Origin: an uncultured Bacteroidota bacterium
GTDB taxonomy: Bacteria; Bacteroidota; Bacteroidia; Chitinophagales; Chitinophagaceae
Reading direction: 5' to 3'
Length of the DNA stretch: 26,510 bases
Assembly: GCA_937928385.1 (NCBI GenBank)
Contig: CALEZD010000048.1
Location: 1-26,510, forward strand
Under the pieces are notes generated by a model. It saw only the letters and a list, made by a program, of their open reading frames with translations, had not been told where the DNA came from and did not search any database. Below are positions 7,648 to 14,445 of the stretch, one piece after another (the stretch's first letter is position 1; each line of letters begins with the position of its first letter). Position numbers and translations under genes: made by a program.

Positions 7648-7670
7648 CATCCTATCAATTGGAACACATA

Positions 7671-7677
7671 GGGGGAG
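7671..7677 (+). promoter_or_regulatory. Purine-rich ribosome-binding-like site
   Basis: GGGGGAG lies 3 bases before the kinase ATG at 7681. Shine-Dalgarno-like sequences are otherwise nearly absent in this window. The spacing is shorter than usual, so its function is uncertain. Confidence 0.4.
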
Positions 7678-7680
7678 TGC

Positions 7681-9066
7681 ATGAGATTATACATATTCAG
7701 TTCAGTAAGCGATAAATACGCAATACCGTTTAAACTATTCGTCATCAACCAAAATCTAAAGGTTGCACGACTGAGTTCGCTGTTGATTATTACCATCAGC
7801 ACCATTGCACTGCTATCAGGGCTGTTTGTTGATTATTCGGGTGTTGAAAACAGGAGTCAATACCTGAATGCATTTATATACCTGCTGGCGATATCAGTCG
7901 TGTACTTCCTGGCCATTAACTATGTAAAAGAGTTATCCATCCGCCACAGGCTGGCGCTGAAGCGATTTGTTGGCAGCAGTTATCCTGTCATGCTCATTTA
8001 CGGCATGATGTGGCTGTCATTTATATCAGGCAGGAGCCCCGCAGATAATATGACGATGTTCATGTTCGGGCTGTTGTTTGTAGCAGTATCATGGTTGTTC
8101 AGCATGAAAAGCGCCATGGTTGCCAGCCTCATCACATTTATTGGTTTATCCATAGGGCTCAACCTGTTTATACAGGATACTGAAGCAATTGTCATTAATC
8201 ATTTTTCAGGCGCTATTATCATAGTTGGTTTCTATTTTATATCCCGTATGTTGTATTCCTATCATGCCAACTATTTTATCCAGTTGAAGCAGATAGAACG
8301 CAACAATCATGAAATAACCAAAATAGCCCAGCTAAAAACCGAAATGCTGGGCATAGTAGCACACGACCTGCGCAGCCCGCTCAATAGCATTACCGCGCTG
8401 GTTGAATTATCGAAAGTACCGGATTCGTCTATAAACGAGCGCGACCAATACGCCGATATGATACTTGAGGCCTGTAATGATGCACGCAACATCATACGTG
8501 ACCTGATACTGATAGTGAAAGGTGAAAGCTCGCAAGGACTACAATTGAAAGAAGCCAACCTGAACCTGTTGTTGACACAAATACAACAGCAATGGGCACA
8601 CCAGGTAAAAGACGATAAAAGATTATTACTGACCTTGCCTGAAAACATTATTTCTGCAAGCATTGACCAGGATAAGATGGTGCGGGTGTTTGACAACCTG
8701 ATAGGCAATGCCATCAAGTTTACCGAAGACGGGGGTACGATACACCTGATATTACAACATACCGATAAAGACCATGCAACCGTTACCGTATCGGACAGCG
8801 GTATAGGCATACCGGAACAGTTGCAACCCTTCCTGTTCGACCGATTTTCAAAAGCGGGCAGGCTGGGGCTGAAAGGTGAAAAATCTCATGGCCTGGGGCT
8901 GAATATTTGCAAGCAGATAGTAGAACAACACGGGGGTAAAATTAGCCTGGAAAGCAAGGTAAAAGAAGGCACTAAGTTTCATATCATATTACCCCTGAAA
9001 CCGGATGGCCATGTTTCTGCTATTGAAGAAATAGCCGGTGGAGAGGAAATAACATCTACTCTCTAG
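7681..9066 (+). CDS. Membrane-bound sensor histidine kinase (orphan)
   Basis: The 461-residue product has an N-terminal membrane region (about residues 33-200) with roughly six hydrophobic segments and no large outside domain. A short coiled linker (IQLKQIERNNHEITKIAQLK) leads to a HisKA dimerisation domain with phospho-acceptor H228 in VAHDLRSPLN. A HATPase_c domain follows, with an N box DNLIGNAIKF (N339, N343), a G1 box DSGIGIP (372-378), an F box (FDRFSKAG) and a G2 box HGLGLNIC. All catalytic motifs are intact. The membrane sensor resembles the multi-helix sensors that detect signals within or near the membrane. The ligand is unknown. No response regulator is encoded nearby, so its partner lies elsewhere. 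The start is supported by a promoter 33 bases upstream and a GGGGGAG site. Confidence 0.9.
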   Translation: MRLYIFSSVSDKYAIPFKLFVINQNLKVARLSSLLIITISTIALLSGLFVDYSGVENRSQYLNAFIYLLAISVVYFLAINYVKELSIRHRLALKRFVGSSYPVMLIYGMMWLSFISGRSPADNMTMFMFGLLFVAVSWLFSMKSAMVASLITFIGLSIGLNLFIQDTEAIVINHFSGAIIIVGFYFISRMLYSYHANYFIQLKQIERNNHEITKIAQLKTEMLGIVAHDLRSPLNSITALVELSKVPDSSINERDQYADMILEACNDARNIIRDLILIVKGESSQGLQLKEANLNLLLTQIQQQWAHQVKDDKRLLLTLPENIISASIDQDKMVRVFDNLIGNAIKFTEDGGTIHLILQHTDKDHATVTVSDSGIGIPEQLQPFLFDRFSKAGRLGLKGEKSHGLGLNICKQIVEQHGGKISLESKVKEGTKFHIILPLKPDGHVSAIEEIAGGEEITSTL

Positions 9067-9109
9067 TCTGTTTATAGCTGTTATTGTATTGTTATTCTGT
9101 GCCATATAT

Positions 9110-9142
9110 TTTGACATAGGGGGTGTGTCAGGGTTATTTTTA
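9110..9142 (+). promoter_or_regulatory. Candidate promoter of the glycosyltransferase gene
   Basis: TTTG (9110-9113), a 21-base spacer, then TATTTTTA (9135-9142), one mismatch to the -7 consensus, followed by CGCAG. The leader to the ATG at 9193 would be about 45 bases. Confidence 0.4.
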
Positions 9143-9192
9143 CGCAGTTATATTCTCTAAGGAATAACAAAACAAAAAATAAAACACACACA

Positions 9193-10341
9193 ATGTCAGG
9201 AAACTCTCTGCAGCCGGGCAACCGTACTGCAAAAAGAATATATATATTTTCAACACTGGAGATAGTGCCCTGGGGCGGTAGTGAGCAACTATGGTCGGAT
9301 GCTGCACTAAAACTGCTGGGCGGTGGCCATAAGGTAATGACCAACACTATTGAATGGAAAGAGAGCCCGGAGAAGCTACAACAGATAAAGGCAGCAGGAG
9401 GCATCACTACATTCAGGCCCAACATACACACAAGTGGCAGAATAACCGATAAGGTAAAAAACAGGATGAAGGCTTTTAGCTGGCGCAACGCCGCGTTAGG
9501 TTTTGATCCCGACATCATACTCATCAGCGAAGGAGGTGCTTTTGACAATGCAATACTTCAGCATGGCGAATGGCTGATGAGCCTGGGCAAGCCTGTATAT
9601 ATCATGTCGCAGTTTTTGCTGGAGTATGAGTATATGCCTACACAACGCAGGCAGTTCTTTATTGATTACTTCAGGCGGGCTGAAAAAATATTCTTCGTGA
9701 GCAACCGCAACAGGCAAGTGGCAGAAAGGACTATGGCCAGCCGGATGCAAAATGCAGAGGTAATCAGGAACCCGATTAAAATACAAAATACTACAGGTGC
9801 TTTTCCTGAAAGTGATATATATAAGATAGCCGTAGTGGCCAGGCTGGAAGCGGATATAAAAGGTTATGACCTGTTGTTTGAAACCTTCTCTCAGCCACAA
9901 TGGAAAGACCGCAACTATCGTGTACATGTATATGGTTCAGGCCCGCACGAAGAGTATATCAAAGACCTGGCTACCTTTTACCAGTTGGAAGAAAAAATCA
10001 TCTTTAAAGGTTTTATAAAAGATGTAAAAGAGGTGTGGGACGAAAACCATATCCTGTTATTACCATCCCGTGGCGAGGGTACTCCTCTCTCGCTGCTGGA
10101 GGCCAACTATTGTAAGCGTGCGGCAGTAGTAACTGACGTAGGCGGTAATGCTGAAATAGTGACAGAAGGGGTCAATGGTTTTGTAGCAGAAGCAGCTGTA
10201 ACCAGTTGCGTAGCCAACGCTATGGAACGCGCCTGGCAGCAGCGGGACAAATGGGAAATAATGGGGCTGGCCGCAAAAGAGAAAATAGACACCCTGTATG
10301 CTAAAGACGCTGTGGACGACTTTATAGAAAAACTAATCTGA
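9193..10341 (+). CDS. Family 4 glycosyltransferase (GT-B fold)
   Basis: The 382-residue protein transfers a sugar from a nucleotide donor to an unknown acceptor, probably in envelope polysaccharide synthesis. The N-terminal half has the acceptor-side Rossmann pattern, starting IYIFSTLEIVPWGGSEQLWSDAALKLLGGGHKV, where WGGSE matches the GG(S/A)E loop of GT4 enzymes. The C-terminal half has the donor-side domain: KIAVVARLEADIKGYDLL, then YGSGPHEEYIKDLA and FKGFIKDVKEVW. It ends with the E-x7-E motif, E295 and E303 in GEGTPLSLLEA, which contacts the donor nucleotide-sugar. No signal peptide or membrane segment is seen, so it should act at the inner face of the membrane. It is unusual in standing alone, since such genes mostly sit in polysaccharide clusters. 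A strong terminator follows. Confidence 0.88.
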   Translation: MSGNSLQPGNRTAKRIYIFSTLEIVPWGGSEQLWSDAALKLLGGGHKVMTNTIEWKESPEKLQQIKAAGGITTFRPNIHTSGRITDKVKNRMKAFSWRNAALGFDPDIILISEGGAFDNAILQHGEWLMSLGKPVYIMSQFLLEYEYMPTQRRQFFIDYFRRAEKIFFVSNRNRQVAERTMASRMQNAEVIRNPIKIQNTTGAFPESDIYKIAVVARLEADIKGYDLLFETFSQPQWKDRNYRVHVYGSGPHEEYIKDLATFYQLEEKIIFKGFIKDVKEVWDENHILLLPSRGEGTPLSLLEANYCKRAAVVTDVGGNAEIVTEGVNGFVAEAAVTSCVANAMERAWQQRDKWEIMGLAAKEKIDTLYAKDAVDDFIEKLI

Positions 10342-10355
10342 CACAGGAACTGCGA

Positions 10356-10404
10356 ATAATAACGTAACGATGCCCATGCAATAACGCACGGGCATTGTTA
10401 TTAT
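10356..10404 (+). terminator. Two-part terminator hairpin
   Basis: The inner stem ATGCCCATGC/GCACGGGCAT (10370-10379 with 10386-10395, one mismatch) sits inside an outer stem ATAATAAC/GTTATTAT (10356-10363 with 10397-10404). It lies 15 bases after the glycosyltransferase stop. Confidence 0.65.
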
Positions 10405-10431
10405 ACTGACAACCAGTCCTTAACAAAGTAT

Positions 10432-10464
10432 TTTGTTTATTGTAAATTATTAGCTGTACCTTTG
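10432..10464 (+). promoter_or_regulatory. Promoter of the DEAD-box helicase gene
   Basis: A perfect -33 TTTG (10432-10435), a 21-base spacer and a perfect -7 box TACCTTTG (10457-10464), followed by CGCC. This is one of the clearest Bacteroidota promoters in the window. The leader is about 25 bases. Confidence 0.75.
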
Positions 10465-10493
10465 CGCCTCATTTAAATTTAAGTTCTTAATTA

Positions 10494-12284
10494 ATGGTAA
10501 CATTCAAAGACTTCTCGCTGAGAGAAGAATTGACACGTGCCGTATCGGAAATGGGGTTTGAGACCCCCACACCAATCCAGGAAAAGGTAATCCCTTACCT
10601 GCTTTCTACTCCCAACGACATTATTGGCCTTGCCCAGACGGGTACGGGCAAAACTGCCGCCTTCGGACTTCCGCTATTGCACAACATTGACGTTGCACAG
10701 AAACATGTGCAGGCATTGGTCCTCAGTCCTACACGCGAATTGTGTATGCAGATAGAGGCAGAATTTCAGAAGTACGGGCAATATATGCGTGGTCTTAAGA
10801 TCACAGCTGTATATGGCGGCGTGTCCATAAGCGGACAAATACGCAGCCTGAAGGCAGGCGCGCAGGTGGTAGTAGCCACACCCGGCAGGCTGATAGATTT
10901 ACTGGAGCGTAAAGCCATATCTCTTGCAGATATGAGATACGTGGTACTGGACGAGGCAGACGAAATGCTGAATATGGGTTTCCGCGAGGATATTGAACTC
11001 ATATTGCAATCGGCTACCGAACGCGAACATACCTGGATGTTTTCTGCCACCATGTCGAACGACGTGCGGAAAATAGCCAAGCGTTTTATGAGCGACTGGG
11101 AAGAATTTGCAGTAGCTAAAGCAAACGCAACTAACGAAAATATTGACCACCAATACTATGTAACCAACCACCACAACAGGTTTGAAACCCTGCGCAGGTT
11201 GCTGGACTTTACACCCGGTATATATGGTGTAATATTTACACGTACTAAAAACGATGCGCAGGAAGTAAGCGAGAAGCTGATGAAAATGGGCTATCACGTA
11301 AGCCCACTGCACGGCGATATGGACCAGAGTATGCGCTCGAAGGTAATGGAACGCTTTAAGAGCAAGGCGTTGCAAATACTGGTAGCTACAGACGTTGCTG
11401 CGCGGGGTATAGATGTCAACGACCTGACCCACGTTATCAACTACGAGTTGCCGGACGACCCTGAAGTGTATACACACCGCAGCGGGCGTACAGCACGCGC
11501 AGGCAAATCAGGTATCTGTATGTCCATCGTTTCTCCAAAAGAGATATCAGGCATACGCCAGATAGAACGCCTGGTAAAACAGAAGTTTAACAGGAGCGAT
11601 ATACCCGATGGCGCTGAAGTGGTAAGGAAACGTTTGTTCTTCCACCTGGAGCAGATTGCATCCGCAGAGCCCCGCGCTGATTTTGCAGAAGTGTACCTCA
11701 ATACCATCCATGAGCGATTTGCAGATATGGATAAGGATGAACTGATACGCAGGCTGATATGGCTGCAACTGCAGGAAACTATAAGCGCCTACAACGATGC
11801 CAAAGACCTGAATGCAGGATACGACAGCAACGAAAAAGGTGCAAGAGGCAACCGGGAAAGTGTACGCCTGTTCATGAACATGGGCGAGAAAGACGGTATT
11901 GATTCAGCACAAAAGTTGCTGGAGTTTGTTACCGGTGCCACGGATATAGAACCGAACCTGGTGCAGCGCATTACTATCAGGGAGTTGAGCAGTTTCTTTA
12001 ACGTACCCGGCAGCGCAGCTGAATTTATTGTTACCGCACTATCTCAGAAAAAACATAAAGGACGCAAAGTGCGTGTAGAAGAGGCAGACCAGGCAGGGCG
12101 TTCAGGTGGCAGCGGTGGTGGATTCAAAGGTGGCCCGCGCGAGAGAAGCGGTGGCTATAACCGGGACAGCCGCGGAGGTGACAAAGGCGGACGCGGTGGC
12201 TGGAAAGAAAGAAGCTATACACAAAGTGGTGATAATAAGCGATTTAGCGGCAAAAGGCCTTCTTACAAAGGTAAGAAAGACTGA
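10494..12284 (+). CDS. DEAD-box RNA helicase, CsdA/DbpA-like, with RGG tail
   Basis: This ATP-dependent RNA helicase probably acts in ribosome assembly or mRNA remodelling, including in the cold. All helicase motifs are present: Q motif (GFETPTPIQ, 21-29), motif I AQTGTGKT (47-54), Ia PTREL, Ib TPGR, II DEAD (153-156), III SAT, then in the second RecA domain HGDMDQ, DVAARGID and HRSGRTARAG. Residues about 375-470 form a helical linker. About 475-545 match the small RRM-like domain of DbpA/CsdA proteins (VRLFMNMGEKDGIDSAQKLLEFV ... PGSAAEFIVTAL). The final 45 residues are Gly/Arg/Ser-rich (GGSGGGFKGG, SRGGDKGGRGG), a typical disordered RNA-binding tail. Length is normal for the CsdA-like group. 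It has its own strong promoter and appears monocistronic. Confidence 0.95.
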   Translation: MVTFKDFSLREELTRAVSEMGFETPTPIQEKVIPYLLSTPNDIIGLAQTGTGKTAAFGLPLLHNIDVAQKHVQALVLSPTRELCMQIEAEFQKYGQYMRGLKITAVYGGVSISGQIRSLKAGAQVVVATPGRLIDLLERKAISLADMRYVVLDEADEMLNMGFREDIELILQSATEREHTWMFSATMSNDVRKIAKRFMSDWEEFAVAKANATNENIDHQYYVTNHHNRFETLRRLLDFTPGIYGVIFTRTKNDAQEVSEKLMKMGYHVSPLHGDMDQSMRSKVMERFKSKALQILVATDVAARGIDVNDLTHVINYELPDDPEVYTHRSGRTARAGKSGICMSIVSPKEISGIRQIERLVKQKFNRSDIPDGAEVVRKRLFFHLEQIASAEPRADFAEVYLNTIHERFADMDKDELIRRLIWLQLQETISAYNDAKDLNAGYDSNEKGARGNRESVRLFMNMGEKDGIDSAQKLLEFVTGATDIEPNLVQRITIRELSSFFNVPGSAAEFIVTALSQKKHKGRKVRVEEADQAGRSGGSGGGFKGGPRERSGGYNRDSRGGDKGGRGGWKERSYTQSGDNKRFSGKRPSYKGKKD

Positions 12285-12323
12285 TTTTAACAATTAGATG
12301 GGGTTTAAACAGGTAAAAATGTG

Positions 12324-12331
12324 TACATTTG
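12324..12331 (+). promoter_or_regulatory. Promoter -7 box of the RlpA-like gene
   Basis: TACATTTG, followed by CACACG, is a perfect TANNTTTG match. No clear TTTG lies at the usual distance upstream. Transcription should start near 12336-12340, which rules out translation from a TTG at 12329. Confidence 0.6.
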
Positions 12332-12355
12332 CACACGTTTACTAATATGTACCGT

Positions 12356-12823
12356 ATGAAATACATATTTACTCTCTTAATATCGATATTGTTCACGCAG
12401 TTATCTTTTGCCCAATCGGCGGAAGAAAACATTGTTAGCAGGGATATAAGCGATGATTCTGTTGCGAAGGGTGTTGCCAGTTACTACCACGATAAGTTTG
12501 TAGGGCGTCCTACATCAACCGGGGAAATGTTCAGCAATGAAAAATTTACTGCTGCCAGCAATACCTTGTCGCTGAATACTTATGTGAAGGTAACTAACCT
12601 GGCAAATGGCAAATACCTGTACGTACGCATCAACGACCGTATGGCCAAGAACAATAAACGCCTGATAGACATGGCCAGTATCTGCGCCAAAAAGCTTGAC
12701 TATCATAATAAAGGCCTGGCTAAAGTAAAGGTGGAAATAGTACCTGAAGAGGAAGGCCGGAATGGTATATTGGCTCAAAGGACTGAACTGAATACAGAAA
12801 AGGCAGCTGCCAACAAATTATAA
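12356..12823 (+). CDS. RlpA-like double-psi beta-barrel protein, secreted
   Basis: The start is set at the ATG at 12356 (155 residues), because the longer reading from a TTG at 12329 begins inside the promoter -7 box. The ATG at 12347 remains possible. Residues 1-19 are a signal peptide (MKYIFTLLISILFTQLSFA). Residues about 38-130 match the RlpA double-psi beta-barrel: GVASYYHDKFVGRPTSTGE, VKVTNLANGKYLYVRINDR (D94) and the closing LAKVKVEIVP. RlpA proteins cleave naked peptidoglycan strands at septa, and some homologues are not enzymes. E57 and D94 are kept, but the usual TAAHxxLPxGT segment reads TAASNTLSLNT, so the conserved His is Ser68. There is no SPOR domain and no lipobox, so it is probably periplasmic. 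Confidence 0.85.
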   Translation: MKYIFTLLISILFTQLSFAQSAEENIVSRDISDDSVAKGVASYYHDKFVGRPTSTGEMFSNEKFTAASNTLSLNTYVKVTNLANGKYLYVRINDRMAKNNKRLIDMASICAKKLDYHNKGLAKVKVEIVPEEEGRNGILAQRTELNTEKAAANKL

Positions 12824-12840
12824 AAACAATAGTTAAAGGT

Positions 12841-12869
12841 AAATCCCTTCCGTATGACGGAAGGGATTT
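12841..12869 (+). terminator. Strong terminator after the RlpA-like gene
   Basis: A perfect 13-base stem AAATCCCTTCCGT/ACGGAAGGGATTT (12841-12853 with 12857-12869) has the 3-base loop ATG, followed by CTTATTTT. The loop ATG is in frame with the SET-domain gene but is unlikely to be its start. Confidence 0.85.
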
Positions 12870-12883
12870 CTTATTTTAAGGCC

Positions 12884-13276
12884 ATGCAAATATTACCCGG
12901 TATATACGTGCATCAAACAGAGCTCAAAGGCAATGGGGTGTTTACCAGTATTGCACTAACTGCCGGTATGGATGTTGAAGTATCGCCTGTGATAGTAATG
13001 ACTGCCGAAGAACGTAAACTCCTTGACCAAACTCTGCTGCACGACTATATATTTGAATGGCAGCCAGATGGCGAAAACAAGTGCTGCATGGCACAGGGGT
13101 ATATTTCAGTGTACAACCATTCGGACAACGCCAATTGTGAGTACTTCATGGATTACGACAATAATACTATGTCGGTAAAAACCATGCGCAACATTGCCGC
13201 AGGCGAGGAACTGACTGTGAATTATAATGGGGACTGGAACAATAAAAAGCCTGTATGGTTTGAGGTAAAGTCTTAG
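12884..13276 (+). CDS. Small SET-domain protein, possible protein lysine methyltransferase
   Basis: SET domains transfer methyl groups from S-adenosylmethionine to lysines. The 130-residue protein is essentially one minimal SET domain: ELKGNGVFTSIALTAGMDVEVSPVI (the G-x-G-V-F strand), then YIFEW, GYISVYNHSDNANCEY with the SAM-binding NHS (78-80), and MRNIAAGEELTVNYNGDW with GEELxxxY near the end. The conserved Tyr of the last motif (Y114) is present. The substrate is unknown; similar short SET proteins are found in many bacteria. The start is placed at 12884 (MQILPGIYVHQTELKG). The in-frame ATG at 12854 lies in the loop of the upstream terminator and would add ten residues with no match to the fold. 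Its TAG stop overlaps the TAA stop of the convergent gene at 13273. Confidence 0.85.
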   Translation: MQILPGIYVHQTELKGNGVFTSIALTAGMDVEVSPVIVMTAEERKLLDQTLLHDYIFEWQPDGENKCCMAQGYISVYNHSDNANCEYFMDYDNNTMSVKTMRNIAAGEELTVNYNGDWNNKKPVWFEVKS

Positions 13277-14076
13277 TCTGTCCAGGCACGTGAGTAAGGC
13301 ATAACAATCAATGACACCAGGAATTCTCCTGTTGATGATAAATTGTAATAGCCCTCGCTGCCTATAGGCGCATTTGATACAACAGGTTGCAACAAATATC
13401 CTTTGTCCCAGGTTTGTTTGCCTACGAAATACAACATCCGTATTTTAAAACCCAGGCCCACAAAATACCCTGCTTCCATTTTCAGAAATGGAGAAATTGA
13501 GGGCGTTGCCTCTCCACCCAGCAGCCCGTATGCCACAAAACGTGGGGCTATGCCAGCTCCAAATGCAAAAGAGCTTTTCAGATATCGGTCAGATATTGCT
13601 TCTGCACCGGTTTTATAATCAATGCTGATGGGGATTGACGACATGGAATAATCCAGTTCTTCATTAAAAGGGATAACATCCTTAATTTTAAAAGCATCGC
13701 TTTTCAACACCAACCTGGTGAAAGTGTAATGCATGTTAATATTCAAACCCAGTGCAGACTTGTCTCCTAACCTGGCCAGGTGAATGCCGGCCCCAATTGT
13801 AAGCCCCACATTGAACTTTAAGTCTGCTTTACCTCTTGCCGTCTTTTCCCTATACCCACCGTTATTATTAGAAACAGAATAGTCTATTTCACAATTAGGA
13901 CTCGTGAAGCCGTTTATTATCCCTATCTCTGTAAACCGGTATTTGTATGGGTCTATGTTCCAGAAGGAGGAGTAATCAAATGGCCTGCCATAACTAAACC
14001 CAAATTGGGCATGAACCAAAGCAGGAATAAATACGCTCAACGAAACGAGCAGCAAAGGTTTAAGGTACTTCTTCAT
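13273..14076 (-). CDS. Outer-membrane beta-barrel protein, function unknown
   Basis: The 267-residue product has a signal peptide (MKKYLKPLLLVSLSVFIPALVHA, about 23 residues) followed by repeated amphipathic strands typical of a barrel: FGFSYGRPFDY, LKFNVGLTIGAGIHLA, LGLNINMHYTFTRLVL, SSIPISIDYKTG, FAFGAGIAPRFVAYGLLG, FLKMEAGYFVGLGFKIRMLYFVG and a last strand FLVSLIVMPYSRAW. The family was not recognised. It is probably one of the many small porin-like proteins of this phylum. The stop overlaps the convergent SET gene's stop by 3 bases. Upstream on the minus strand TTG, a 20-base spacer and TTTCTTTG (14113-14106) form a weak promoter candidate. Confidence 0.75.
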   Translation of the reverse strand: MKKYLKPLLLVSLSVFIPALVHAQFGFSYGRPFDYSSFWNIDPYKYRFTEIGIINGFTSPNCEIDYSVSNNNGGYREKTARGKADLKFNVGLTIGAGIHLARLGDKSALGLNINMHYTFTRLVLKSDAFKIKDVIPFNEELDYSMSSIPISIDYKTGAEAISDRYLKSSFAFGAGIAPRFVAYGLLGGEATPSISPFLKMEAGYFVGLGFKIRMLYFVGKQTWDKGYLLQPVVSNAPIGSEGYYNLSSTGEFLVSLIVMPYSRAWTD

Positions 14077-14211
14077 TAAAATTTACAGGTTTTTATATAG
14101 TGAGGCAAAGAAAATAAAAAACAAATTAGCCTGCAATATCTTTCATGAATATTTAACCATCGCAACATAAAACTGTTATAGCTTAGTAGTTGTATTAAAT
14201 TTTATATTCTT

Positions 14212-14445
14212 ATGGCATGGACTGAACAAGACAATACGTTGTACCAAAGCTTCACATTCAAAGATTTTTCTGAAGCCTTTGCATTTATGACGAGGGTAGC
14301 TATGTTGGCTGAGCAGCATGGCCACCACCCCAACTGGAGCAATGTGTGGAACAAGGTAGAGATACACCTGAACACGCACGATGCCGGAGATATAGTAACA
14401 GATAAAGACAGGAAACTGGCAGCAGCTATTGACAAGCTACTCTAA
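14212..14445 (+). CDS. phhB: Pterin-4a-carbinolamine dehydratase
   Basis: The enzyme dehydrates 4a-hydroxytetrahydrobiopterin, recycling the pterin cofactor used by aromatic amino acid hydroxylases. The 77-residue protein fits one PCD domain: FTFKDFSEAFAFMTRVAMLAEQHGHHPNWSNVWNKV, with the active-site H38-H39-P40, and the later His of NTHD (H56). The spacing H39 to H56 (17 residues) equals that of His62 and His79 in mammalian PCD/DCoH. The family's short N-terminal region is trimmed but the catalytic set is complete. No phenylalanine hydroxylase gene is in the window. The last 9 bases overlap the convergent peptidase gene. Confidence 0.92.
   Translation: MAWTEQDNTLYQSFTFKDFSEAFAFMTRVAMLAEQHGHHPNWSNVWNKVEIHLNTHDAGDIVTDKDRKLAAAIDKLL

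Larger units (their letters stand above)
7338..7680. other. 343-base divergent intergenic region
   Basis: It separates the small minus-strand gene from the kinase and should hold both promoters. The kinase promoter is at 7617-7647. A second promoter-like TACC...TTCGCAG lies at 7566-7578, behind an A-rich stretch. On the minus strand no perfect -7 box was found for the gene at 7337. A 46-codon plus-strand frame (7374-7514) lacks gene-like features. Confidence 0.5.

Noticed and set aside
12329..12355. TTG-initiated N-terminal extension of the RlpA-like gene
   Set aside because: The TTG overlaps the promoter -7 box TACATTTG (12324-12331), so it would not be in the transcript. The ATG at 12356 opens a normal signal peptide.
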